From positions 62,001 through 126,000 of the forward strand of contig CANPVE010000003.1 in NCBI GenBank assembly GCA_947581635.1: DNA of 64,000 nucleotides, written 5' to 3'. The notes beneath the pieces were generated by a model. That model made no database searches, was not told the origin of the DNA, and was given only the letters and a program-made list of their open reading frames with translations. Below, piece after piece: positions 17,994 through 25,730 of the stretch. Each line of letters opens with the position of its first letter. Position 1 is the stretch's first letter. Made by a program: the position numbers and the translations under genes. The stretch comes from an uncultured Clostridia bacterium (GTDB lineage Bacteria > Bacillota > Clostridia > Oscillospirales > Acutalibacteraceae).

Positions 17994-18731
17994 ATGCCAA
18001 GATTTTTTATAGAAAATGTGTCGGGCGACTTCATCACAATAAGCGGTCAGGACGCCGACCATATCACAAAATCGCTGCGCATGAAGGAGGGCGAAAGGCT
18101 TACGGTATGCGGCGGTCAGGGTTTGGATTTCCTCTGCGAGATAGCCGAGATATCCCAAGACTCTGTGGGACTGAGGGTGCTTGAGACGGTTCGCACTGTG
18201 AGCGAGCCATCTGTAAAAATAACGTTGTATCAGGGTTTGCCAAAGGGCGACAAGATGGAGCTTATTATAGAAAAATCCATAGAATTAGGCGTGAGCAGCA
18301 TTGTTCCCGTGATAATGCGCCGTTCAGTATCGCGACCCGACGCTAAATCAGCAGCCAAAAAAAATGAACGGTACCAAAAGATAGCCCTTTCCGCAGCGAA
18401 ACAGTGCGGACGCGGCATAATTCCCAAAGTGGAGCCTGTGATCAGCTTCAGCCAAATGCTGACGCATTTGAGCGGACACGGCTCGGTTATATTTTTCTAC
18501 GAATGCGGAGGACAGCCGCTCTCGTCCGCAATCAAAAATTTCACAGATGAGGGCGTCGACAACATAGCCATTGTGATAGGCCCCGAGGGTGGCTTCGACC
18601 TCGACGAAGCGCAGGCACTCCAGAATTCGGGTGCCTTTACAGCCACACTGGGTAAACGCATACTCCGCACGGAAACCGCTCCTATCGCCGCGATTGCCGC
18701 CATAATGTATGCGACGGGAAATTTGGACTAG
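17994..18731 (+). CDS. rsmE: 16S rRNA (uracil-1498-N3)-methyltransferase RsmE
   Basis: SPOUT-class methyltransferase that modifies U1498 of 16S rRNA in the ribosomal decoding region. It opens with PRFFIENV, as the family does, with an N-terminal PUA-like lobe, then LYQGLPKGDKMELIIEKSIELGV and the SAM-binding knot with VIGPEGGFDLDEAQ and LGKRILRTETA. Start: GGGGGTG at 17978-17984 is nine bases before ATG 17994 and three before ATG 17988; GTG 17982 lies in the ribosome site. Length 245 residues is normal. Confidence 0.93.
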   Translation: MPRFFIENVSGDFITISGQDADHITKSLRMKEGERLTVCGGQGLDFLCEIAEISQDSVGLRVLETVRTVSEPSVKITLYQGLPKGDKMELIIEKSIELGVSSIVPVIMRRSVSRPDAKSAAKKNERYQKIALSAAKQCGRGIIPKVEPVISFSQMLTHLSGHGSVIFFYECGGQPLSSAIKNFTDEGVDNIAIVIGPEGGFDLDEAQALQNSGAFTATLGKRILRTETAPIAAIAAIMYATGNLD

Positions 18732-19013
18732 CACGGTATAAATCTACAATGGCGCTCTTCTTATTATGCTGATTATGTGGTGCAAAATATCACAATGTAA
18801 ATCAAAAGTGTGAAATTAACAAATCGGAAAACCGTCGAATTTATAAAACATCTCCAAATTTGCATTATTTTTTTATAGCATTTACCACTTAGTTTACATT
18901 TTTTTAATATTTAAGGTCTACTCTCATACTATAATGAATTTATAATGGATGGATTGCAATAACGGAACGATTGCAATATTTTATTTTGTTACAAAAAGAT
19001 TGGGGAACTTAAA

Positions 19014-20048
19014 ATGAAAAAGAACAGACATCCGCTGGGACGCGGAGCACAAACTCTATCCTTTCTTGTTGTTTCGAGCGTTTTATTGATATGTTTTGCT
19101 CAGGTACATCGCATCAATGTGAATCATGCTCCTAAAGATTTTGTCACTGCCAGCGATTCAGGTCAAACTCACAGGCCCAGGAATAATCCTAAGGCTTTCT
19201 TCACAATGGGGGATTTGTCCGAAATCACCATAACCATACCGAATCTGACAAGTTCGACATCTCACTCGCCTCTCACGGACAGGACTGCGGTTCCCACAAT
19301 GTCAAAAACCGCAGCCGCCTCAAAAACTGCGGTTGCGTCGACGATGACCACAACCACGTCAAAGGTTACGACGACATCGAAAAAGACTACAACTACCTCA
19401 AAAAAGACCACAACCACATCAAAAAAGACCACGACCACGTCAAAAAAGACCACAACTACCTCAAAAAAAACCACCACAACGTCAAAAAAAACTACAACCA
19501 CGTCAAAGAAAAACAGCTCAAATATACCGCCCAATAAGTACAATGAGTCAAAATATTACATAGTGGTGTATAAGGGCAGCCAGTCTACTGTGGTTTACGG
19601 AAAGGACGACGACGGTAATTACACGCGCAAGGTTAAGACCTTCACCTGCTCTACAGGCAAGGATTCTTCCCCAACGCGGACAGGCACATATAAAATACGG
19701 GCCAAATACCGCTGGCGTTATCTGGTGGGCGGCGTTTACGGACAATATAGCAGTTCCATAAGCAGCAGCTACCTGTTCCACTCAGTTCCATATTACAAGC
19801 AAAATGTATCCTCACTGGAAAACGAGGAATACGACAAACTTGGCAGTCCCGCCTCAAAGGGCTGCATAAGAATGTGTGTACGCGATTGCAAGTGGATTTA
19901 TGACAACTGTCCGATAGGCACTGAGGTCAATATAGTTAATCAGAGCGGACCGTCCGGTCCCGGCGTTCCGCGCCGCAAAACCGACGAAGCCTACAGCGGA
20001 TGGGATCCCTCTGACAAATGGGCGCAGGGCAATCCATATTTCTCATAA
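19014..20048 (+). CDS. L,D-transpeptidase-like (YkuD) secreted protein 1, Thr/Ser/Lys-rich linker
   Basis: 344 residues. An N-terminal membrane anchor (about 13-29) is followed by a Ser/Thr linker with eight TTTTSKK-type heptads (about 112-173) that should span the wall, then a YkuD domain. The catalytic region has His263 in YLFHSVPYY and GSPASKGCIRM with the nucleophile Cys291. The usual SHGC reads SKGC: Lys289 replaces the second histidine. A conserved tail, GWDPSDKWAQGNPYF, is shared with the next two genes. L,D-transpeptidases crosslink peptidoglycan or attach proteins to it. The 280-base upstream gap has a TATAAT at 18930 but no convincing -35. Confidence 0.85.
   Translation: MKKNRHPLGRGAQTLSFLVVSSVLLICFAQVHRINVNHAPKDFVTASDSGQTHRPRNNPKAFFTMGDLSEITITIPNLTSSTSHSPLTDRTAVPTMSKTAAASKTAVASTMTTTTSKVTTTSKKTTTTSKKTTTTSKKTTTTSKKTTTTSKKTTTTSKKTTTTSKKNSSNIPPNKYNESKYYIVVYKGSQSTVVYGKDDDGNYTRKVKTFTCSTGKDSSPTRTGTYKIRAKYRWRYLVGGVYGQYSSSISSSYLFHSVPYYKQNVSSLENEEYDKLGSPASKGCIRMCVRDCKWIYDNCPIGTEVNIVNQSGPSGPGVPRRKTDEAYSGWDPSDKWAQGNPYFS
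19348..19509 (+). repeat. 21-base coding tandem repeat (TTTTSKK heptads)
   Basis: Eight 21-base units of the type ACCACGTCAAAAAAGACC with silent A/G and C/T variation encode the heptads of the first L,D-transpeptidase-like protein. Such arrays can change copy number and so alter linker length. Confidence 0.85.
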
Positions 20049-20068
20049 AAATTATCCGAGGGGAAACG

Positions 20069-20914
20069 ATGAATACGAAAAGAATAAAAGCTGAAGATTT
20101 TTTGGTATTGGCGGTCATTGCAGTTCTATGCATATTCACATTTATCGACCGCACCACACGTTCAATCACAGACACAGTTTCCCCAACAGACACGAATTTG
20201 GTCAGCAGCAGCGACATTGAAATTACGGACGCGGGCCGGCCCGCTCTGTCCGGAGAGTTGGCGGACGCTATAACCCAAAGCACAGCCGCCGTAGTCGACG
20301 GGGCGGAGATGACATTGACGGCTATAACCGAAGCCGCAAAAAATAAAAATAATGGCTCCAAATATTACATAGTCGTGTACAAGGGCAGTCAATCCACCGT
20401 GGTTTACCGCAGGGACAGCAACGGAGATTACACCAGGCAAGTCAAGGTGTTTACCTGCTCAACAGGCGCGAAGTCATCTCCCACACGGACGGGCAAGTAT
20501 AAAATACGCGCCAAATACCGCTGGCGCTCCCTTGTCGGCGGCGTTTACGGCCAATACAGCAGTTCCATAAGCAGCAGCTACCTCTTCCACTCGGTTCCAT
20601 ACTATAAGCAAAATCCGTCCACATTGGAAAACGAGGAGTATGACAGACTGGGAAGCCCCGCTTCAAAGGGCTGCATTAGAATGTGCGTGCGTGACTGTAA
20701 ATGGATTTACGACAACTGTCCCATAGGAACTGAGGTCAACATAGTTGACGGCAGCGGACCTAAAGGACCAGGCGTTCCTCAACGCAGCAAAAGAGAAGAA
20801 TACGGCGGCTGGGATCCTTCGGACAAATGGTCCGCAGGCAATCCCTACTTCAACCAGACAATCTCTTCAGTGCAGCAGCACGAATCTACAATGTCCGCCT
20901 CGGACAAACAGTAA
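20069..20914 (+). CDS. L,D-transpeptidase-like (YkuD) secreted protein 2
   Basis: 281 residues, closely similar to the gene before it through the whole catalytic domain (RAKYRWRSLVGGVYGQYSSS, YLFHSVPYYKQN). It also has SKGCIRM: His174 and Cys202 are present while Lys200 replaces the second histidine. The linker is shorter and lacks the TTTTSKK array. An N-terminal helix (about 11-25) anchors it. The start at ATG 20069 has GAGGGGAA five bases upstream; the preceding gene stops 20 bases earlier, so the two are cotranscribed. Confidence 0.85.
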   Translation: MNTKRIKAEDFLVLAVIAVLCIFTFIDRTTRSITDTVSPTDTNLVSSSDIEITDAGRPALSGELADAITQSTAAVVDGAEMTLTAITEAAKNKNNGSKYYIVVYKGSQSTVVYRRDSNGDYTRQVKVFTCSTGAKSSPTRTGKYKIRAKYRWRSLVGGVYGQYSSSISSSYLFHSVPYYKQNPSTLENEEYDRLGSPASKGCIRMCVRDCKWIYDNCPIGTEVNIVDGSGPKGPGVPQRSKREEYGGWDPSDKWSAGNPYFNQTISSVQQHESTMSASDKQ

Positions 20915-20946
20915 TTTTGAGCAAAACAAAGCTAATGGGGGTAACT

Positions 20947-21738
20947 ATGAAATTTAGATTTGGAAAGGGTACGTTTGTCAGCGTTCTGTCGGTTATAACT
21001 CTAATGTGCCTGTTGATCTCGTCCGGCTGCCTGAACAGGGCGAAAAGTGATTTGGTCTCCCGCAGCGACACGGCTGTGTCGGAAACGGATCTTACAAGCC
21101 ATTCGGACTTGGCCCGCTCCGATGCTGCTAACGCCGTAATCACGACCGCTTCTACTACTGTCTCCACTTCAAAGCCCACGGGAAAAACAACGTGGAACGA
21201 CGAAGATCCTTCTGTGCCTTATAGCAGAACCAAATATAAAATCGTGGTCTATATAGGCAGCCAATCAACGGTGGTGTACAGCCCCGATAAACAAGGGGAA
21301 TACACGAAAATCGTCAAGTGCTTCTCCTGCTCCACGGGCGCGTCCGAAACGCCCACCCGAACCGGCACATATCGCGCGAGAGCCAAATACCGCTGGAGGT
21401 TTATGGACGGAGTTTACGGCCAGTACTGCACGTCCATAAGCAGGAACTATCTTTTCCACTCGGCTCCGTACCGTAAGAAAGATGTGTCCACACTGAAAGG
21501 TGAAGAATATGATAAGTTGGGCAGTCCCGCTTCGCACGGCTGCATCAGAATGTGTGTGCGCGACTGCAAATGGCTCTATGATAATATTCCTCTGGGCACC
21601 GAGGTGCAGATCGTAAAAGATAGCGGCCCTGCGGGTCCTGGAGTTCCCCTTCGCAATACCGCTTCAACGTACGACGGATGGGAACCCACAGACGAGTGGG
21701 CGCAGGGCAGCCCATATTTCAACAACGTCGTTTCCTGA
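20947..21738 (+). CDS. L,D-transpeptidase-like (YkuD) lipoprotein 3
   Basis: 263 residues. Unlike its two paralogues this one begins with a lipoprotein signal (LLISSGC, Cys28) and keeps the canonical motif SHGCIRM (His197, Cys199) with His171 in YLFHSAPY. The domain and the GWEPTDEWAQGSPYF tail match the other two. GGGGGT is five bases before ATG 20947. It is the member most likely to have standard L,D-transpeptidase activity. A terminator follows. Confidence 0.85.
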   Translation: MKFRFGKGTFVSVLSVITLMCLLISSGCLNRAKSDLVSRSDTAVSETDLTSHSDLARSDAANAVITTASTTVSTSKPTGKTTWNDEDPSVPYSRTKYKIVVYIGSQSTVVYSPDKQGEYTKIVKCFSCSTGASETPTRTGTYRARAKYRWRFMDGVYGQYCTSISRNYLFHSAPYRKKDVSTLKGEEYDKLGSPASHGCIRMCVRDCKWLYDNIPLGTEVQIVKDSGPAGPGVPLRNTASTYDGWEPTDEWAQGSPYFNNVVS

Positions 21739-21798
21739 CGGCGTTAGTTCCGACAACGATTATTCTGAGATAAAACTCGGCATAAAATTCGACTTTCT

Positions 21799-21841
21799 GT
21801 CGGCAATGCCGACACCTCCCCTTACCGGGGAGGCTTTTTTC
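21799..21841 (+). terminator. Double hairpin terminator after the L,D-transpeptidase cluster
   Basis: GTCGGC/GCCGAC (21799-21813) is followed by CCTCCCC (21815-21821) pairing with GGGGAGG (21827-21833) and a T run to 21841. Confidence 0.9.
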
Positions 21842-21873
21842 GGTTCTGAATTAAATAAGTTTGGAGTAATATC

Positions 21874-22617
21874 ATGCGAAATTTGATGGTTAAGCTTAAA
21901 TACGATGGAAAAGACTTTTGCGGGTGGCAGGTGCAAAACGGGCTGCGCACTGTGCAATCGGTGTTTCAGGAAACTCTTTGGGATGTGCTCGGGGAAAAGA
22001 CGCCGATACACGGTTGCAGCCGCACCGACAGCGGGGTTCATGCAAACGAGTTCTGCGTCAGTTTTCGTACGGAATGTTCTGTTCCGTGCGACAGACTGCC
22101 GCTCGCTCTCAATGCCAAGCTGCCATGTGATATCGCTGCCTTCGACTGCATACAAATGCCTAATGACTTTCACGCGCGCTACAATTGCCGCGGTAAGCAA
22201 TACCGATATCTCATACTCAATTCACAACTGCGTGACCCGTTCCTTCACGCGCGCGCGCTTTGGTACAAATACCCGCTCGACGCCGAATTCCTGAACGCTC
22301 AGGCACAGGATTATCTTGGTATGCATGACTTCTCGGCGTTTTGCTCGGCGGGCAGCGACGTGCAGGACAAGGTGCGCACAGTGTCTCAATGCGGTGTACG
22401 CCGCCTCGCTGACAACCCCGATATGTTGGAATTCACTGTCACCGCAGACGGATTTCTCTACAACATGGTGCGTATAATGGTGGGAACTCTGCTGCAAATG
22501 TCGGCGGGAATGCTGAAAAAAGATTCCATTCCTGATATAATTCTCTCAAAGGATCGCAACAAGTCGGGATTCACCGCCGCCGCCTGCGGATTATATCTAA
22601 ATAAAGTGTTGTATTAA
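21874..22617 (+). CDS. truA: tRNA pseudouridine(38-40) synthase TruA
   Basis: Makes pseudouridine at positions 38-40 of the tRNA anticodon stem-loop. 247 residues, normal length. The catalytic Asp52 is in GCSRTDSGVHA. Other family marks are KLKYDGKDFCGWQ at the start, FHARYNCRGKQYRY, GMHDFSAFC and FLYNMVRIMVGTL. It follows the terminator of the upstream cluster, so it is probably a separate unit. Confidence 0.95.
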   Translation: MRNLMVKLKYDGKDFCGWQVQNGLRTVQSVFQETLWDVLGEKTPIHGCSRTDSGVHANEFCVSFRTECSVPCDRLPLALNAKLPCDIAAFDCIQMPNDFHARYNCRGKQYRYLILNSQLRDPFLHARALWYKYPLDAEFLNAQAQDYLGMHDFSAFCSAGSDVQDKVRTVSQCGVRRLADNPDMLEFTVTADGFLYNMVRIMVGTLLQMSAGMLKKDSIPDIILSKDRNKSGFTAAACGLYLNKVLY

Positions 22618-22803
22618 ATATTAAAATATGTTATAATCGTAGCAATCCGATCAAACAATCCGACAAGTTCGGCGCCTACCGTCATCTGCCCCTCTTGTCC
22701 GCCTATTTTACGGATTGCTGCTTCGCGCTCTGTGCGGGCCGCTCTGTGTTTAAATTAAATTTACATTGCTTACATAATATTATCTATGTGGGAGGACGTA
22801 AAC

Positions 22804-24060
22804 ATGGCCGAAAAAATGCCTGCGAAATTCAAAAACAACGCAGCGGAAACAATATACGAAATAATAAATAAAATCACCGATATGGCAAACAGAACCGTGC
22901 ACGCCGTAAATTCATTTGAGTTGCCATTGAGCGACATCGCGGTAAAGACAGCGGCAAAGTGCGCCATAACGGTCGCCGCGCTGCTGTCAATCGCGGTGAT
23001 GATTTTCTCGGGGGCCGACCTCTCCCCCTCCGCCATATCCCAGGGTATAAAGGATAAGATGGCGCTTTGCAACGCCGCCGGTGAAGGTTATCCATTCGAC
23101 GTCGAAGGCAGCCGCATCATATCGGTAGACGGTATATCAAACGCAACCGCACTGCTGACAGACACGAATTACACCGTACTGGACAAAGACGGCAGAGAGG
23201 TGTTGTCTGAGGCGCACTATATGGTCTCGCCCATAATAAAGACCGCCGGCAGATATACCCTTCTGCTCGACCAGAGGAGCACGGACTTCAATCTCAAAAC
23301 ACTCTCGGGAAGCATATACTCGGGCAAAACCGACAATTCCATTATCACGGGAGACGTCTCGCGCTCCGGCAGATTCGCCATAGTCACCAAGCACGATACG
23401 TCAAACGCTTATGTTTACGTGTTCTCCAAGAGCGGCAGTGTGCTGCACAGATGGAAGTCGTCTACATATCATATATCCGATATAACCATAAATCCCTCCG
23501 GCAGCCTTATAGCCATGTGCGGAGTAACCACAGACGAAAACGGACAACTCAAGAGCTGCGTGATAGTTCAGAGAGTCGGCGGCAGCAGCAACCTGAGGGA
23601 ATACATCTTTGACGGCACTCTGATTTTTAACGTGCAGTTCACGGATTCTGATAAAATTGCCGCAATCGGAGATGACATGGCTGCCCGTCTTTCCGTGAAC
23701 GTCGATAAAAAGCTCACTTACAGTTACAACGACCGCACACTCAACGAATTTGACATCAGCGACAACGGAAACATTGCCCTTGTCCTGTCAAATCACTCTG
23801 ATGGTCAAAACGCAATTGTCACCGTGATAAATTCCTCGTGTCACGAGGTGGTGAACCTTGAGACATCTCTGAATTCTCCCTCAGTAGAGCTTACAAACAA
23901 CCGTATAAATTTGATAGGGCAATCGAAATTGTACGTTTACAACCTCAAGGGACAGTCTGTAAAAAGCGTAAATATTCCGGCTGACAGTCAGTCGGTTGTA
24001 ACCTCGGGAGGCAAACTTTTGATCAAGGGCGTTTCCACAATAACCAAAGCGTATTCATAA
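22804..24060 (+). CDS. DUF5711 membrane-anchored beta-propeller-like protein
   Basis: 418 residues. A cytoplasmic N-terminus and one helix (about 51-70) precede an outer domain of repeating beta-strand units such as VSRSGRFAIVTKHD, INPSGSLIAMCGV and ISDNGNIALVLSN, resembling a degenerate WD40-like propeller. This matches DUF5711, a Clostridia family of unknown function. GGGAGGA is seven bases before ATG 22804. The next genes are a CvpA-like membrane protein and pgsA, which suggests an envelope role. Confidence 0.75.
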   Translation: MAEKMPAKFKNNAAETIYEIINKITDMANRTVHAVNSFELPLSDIAVKTAAKCAITVAALLSIAVMIFSGADLSPSAISQGIKDKMALCNAAGEGYPFDVEGSRIISVDGISNATALLTDTNYTVLDKDGREVLSEAHYMVSPIIKTAGRYTLLLDQRSTDFNLKTLSGSIYSGKTDNSIITGDVSRSGRFAIVTKHDTSNAYVYVFSKSGSVLHRWKSSTYHISDITINPSGSLIAMCGVTTDENGQLKSCVIVQRVGGSSNLREYIFDGTLIFNVQFTDSDKIAAIGDDMAARLSVNVDKKLTYSYNDRTLNEFDISDNGNIALVLSNHSDGQNAIVTVINSSCHEVVNLETSLNSPSVELTNNRINLIGQSKLYVYNLKGQSVKSVNIPADSQSVVTSGGKLLIKGVSTITKAYS

Positions 24061-24116
24061 GACGGTCGAATTATTGTATTAATGTTGGTATAATTGTTAA
24101 ATTTGTTTTAACAATA

Positions 24117-24145
24117 TTGTCATTGTACCGCCTGTGTGCTATTAT
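24117..24145 (+). promoter_or_regulatory. Promoter before the CvpA-like gene
   Basis: TTGTCA (24117-24122), 17 bases, TATTAT (24140-24145). A weak AT-rich hairpin (ATTGTTAAA/TTTAACAAT, about 24092-24115) just upstream may end the DUF5711 message. Confidence 0.6.
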
Positions 24146-24203
24146 ATTATGAAAGTTTGAAAATCTGCCGATATCGGTTGCATATTGAAGGGAGCTAAAA
24201 GGA

Positions 24204-24938
24204 TTGCTGGGAATATTACTTGATGCAGCGACAATTGTGTTTTTTCTGTATATGTTTAAAAAATGTGCGTCCAAAACCAAGCTTGCAAACGCAGTCGAAT
24301 CCGTGGGATACGTAATATCCACAATTATATCGGTGCCGATAGCCGTATTCATGGGTGATTTGTGTTACAGAAGTTTCTTCCGGCCGGTTGTGGTGGAGCG
24401 CGTAAGAACACTGGTGGAGACATCGGGCGACGTTGACGCGAGCATTGACCCTGTGGCCAGAATTATGACGGGAATGCCGACAATGGTAAACCACGGCGCG
24501 AGAATGTATAATACAACCAAGGGTGAAAGTCTGGTTCAGATCAACAAGCTCCTTGCAGGGGATCTCACCACTGTGACGGGCGACATAGTTGACATAATAG
24601 CGCGCCCTGTAATAGACGGCGTGCTGCGTGCTCTGTTTTTCTGCGTTGTGTTTGCCGCCTGCTACAAACTTTTCCGCGAGTTTTACCCCACCATCGAGTC
24701 GTATTTCTACAACCCCGACCGCGCGGCCATATCTCCAACAATAGGAATCGTGGCAGGTGCGTGCAAGGTGATGGCGGTATTCCTTGTGATAATAACGATG
24801 ATTGCTCTGGTAGGGCCTGTGCTGCCCGATTGGTATATTTTCAGACCGTCAAGTTACAGTTGTTCCTTTATATTTAAGCTGTTTTATGAAGACAATCTTA
24901 TAATGTTGTTCTTGGGAAAGGGTCTCACTTTGTATTAA
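24204..24938 (+). CDS. CvpA-like multi-helix membrane protein
   Basis: 244 residues with about four hydrophobic segments (near 3-17, 30-47, 135-152, 185-208) and a soluble middle part. Layout and composition resemble CvpA/colicin V production proteins, but no decisive motif is seen, so the name is tentative. The start is TTG 24204, nine bases after GGAG; no ATG fits. It is 62 bases before pgsA. Confidence 0.5.
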   Translation: MLGILLDAATIVFFLYMFKKCASKTKLANAVESVGYVISTIISVPIAVFMGDLCYRSFFRPVVVERVRTLVETSGDVDASIDPVARIMTGMPTMVNHGARMYNTTKGESLVQINKLLAGDLTTVTGDIVDIIARPVIDGVLRALFFCVVFAACYKLFREFYPTIESYFYNPDRAAISPTIGIVAGACKVMAVFLVIITMIALVGPVLPDWYIFRPSSYSCSFIFKLFYEDNLIMLFLGKGLTLY

Positions 24939-25000
24939 ATTCAGTCGGGATAGGATTAAAGACTCTTCCCCAATGAAAATTTAGAAGGGGTGTAACCAAT

Positions 25001-25645
25001 TTGATTAATTTGCCCAACACTCTAACCACGATCAGGATAGTTCTGATACCGCTGTTCTGTGCGCTGTTCCTCATGGGGCCGGATTATTACACATATGCCG
25101 GTCTGGTTCTCGTCGCGTCGGGAATTTCGGATATGTTCGACGGTTTCTTCGCACGGAGACTTCATCAGGAGACAGAGCTAGGCAAAATACTTGACCCTGT
25201 AGCAGACAAGCTCACCCTTGCCGCAGTGGTCGTGTGTATGTGGTATGTATATCACCGCAGTTTTCCGTGGATATCCTTTGCGCTCGGCATAATGCTGCTC
25301 AAGGAAATAGCGATGGCCGTTGGAGGACTGGTAATAGTCCACAAAGGCAAAAAACTGGTCAAGGCAAAATGGTGGGGAAAGGTTGCTACAGTGGTATTTT
25401 ACGTTTGCATGATACTCATTGTGGCGCTGAATATATTCATGCCCAGTGAAAGGCTGACTGTGGCGGTTCCCGCTCTGGCGTTCTTCGCGGCGGCGGTGAT
25501 GCTTTTTGCGCTGATTCGGTATTTCCTTGTCGCGTTAAAAATTATACGGGGAGAAGAGGTTTCCGGCACGATAGATTTGGAAAAAGAAAAATTGCTCCAA
25601 AGCAGAAAGCGGGATCAAAATCTGCACAATAGACAGGAAGATTGA
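25001..25645 (+). CDS. pgsA: CDP-alcohol phosphatidyltransferase, PgsA-like
   Basis: Membrane enzyme that most likely makes phosphatidylglycerol phosphate from CDP-diacylglycerol and glycerol 3-phosphate. The family signature D-x2-DG-x2-AR-x8-G-x3-D-x3-D is complete: SDMFDGFFARR, then GKILDPVADK. It opens NLPNTLTTIRI, as PgsA proteins do, and has about six helices. TTG 25001 follows AGAAGGGGTG. The charged C-terminal 30 residues are longer than in most PgsA. Another CDP-alcohol enzyme specificity cannot be excluded. Confidence 0.85.
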   Translation: MINLPNTLTTIRIVLIPLFCALFLMGPDYYTYAGLVLVASGISDMFDGFFARRLHQETELGKILDPVADKLTLAAVVVCMWYVYHRSFPWISFALGIMLLKEIAMAVGGLVIVHKGKKLVKAKWWGKVATVVFYVCMILIVALNIFMPSERLTVAVPALAFFAAAVMLFALIRYFLVALKIIRGEEVSGTIDLEKEKLLQSRKRDQNLHNRQED

Positions 25646-25730
25646 TGGACATTCGTTCTGACGGATTGTAATATTATATTGGTTCAGGTAATATATAAAG
25701 ATACTGTGGATGAAAGGAAGTGCGAGGATA

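Noticed and set aside
19262..19543. Minus-strand frame of VVVVFFDV repeats
   Set aside because: Reverse reading of the TTTTSKK repeat array.
22676..22750. Possible fourth copy of the dispersed repeat
   Set aside because: Only short stretches such as CTGCTTCGC resemble the region next to copy C; the core is absent.
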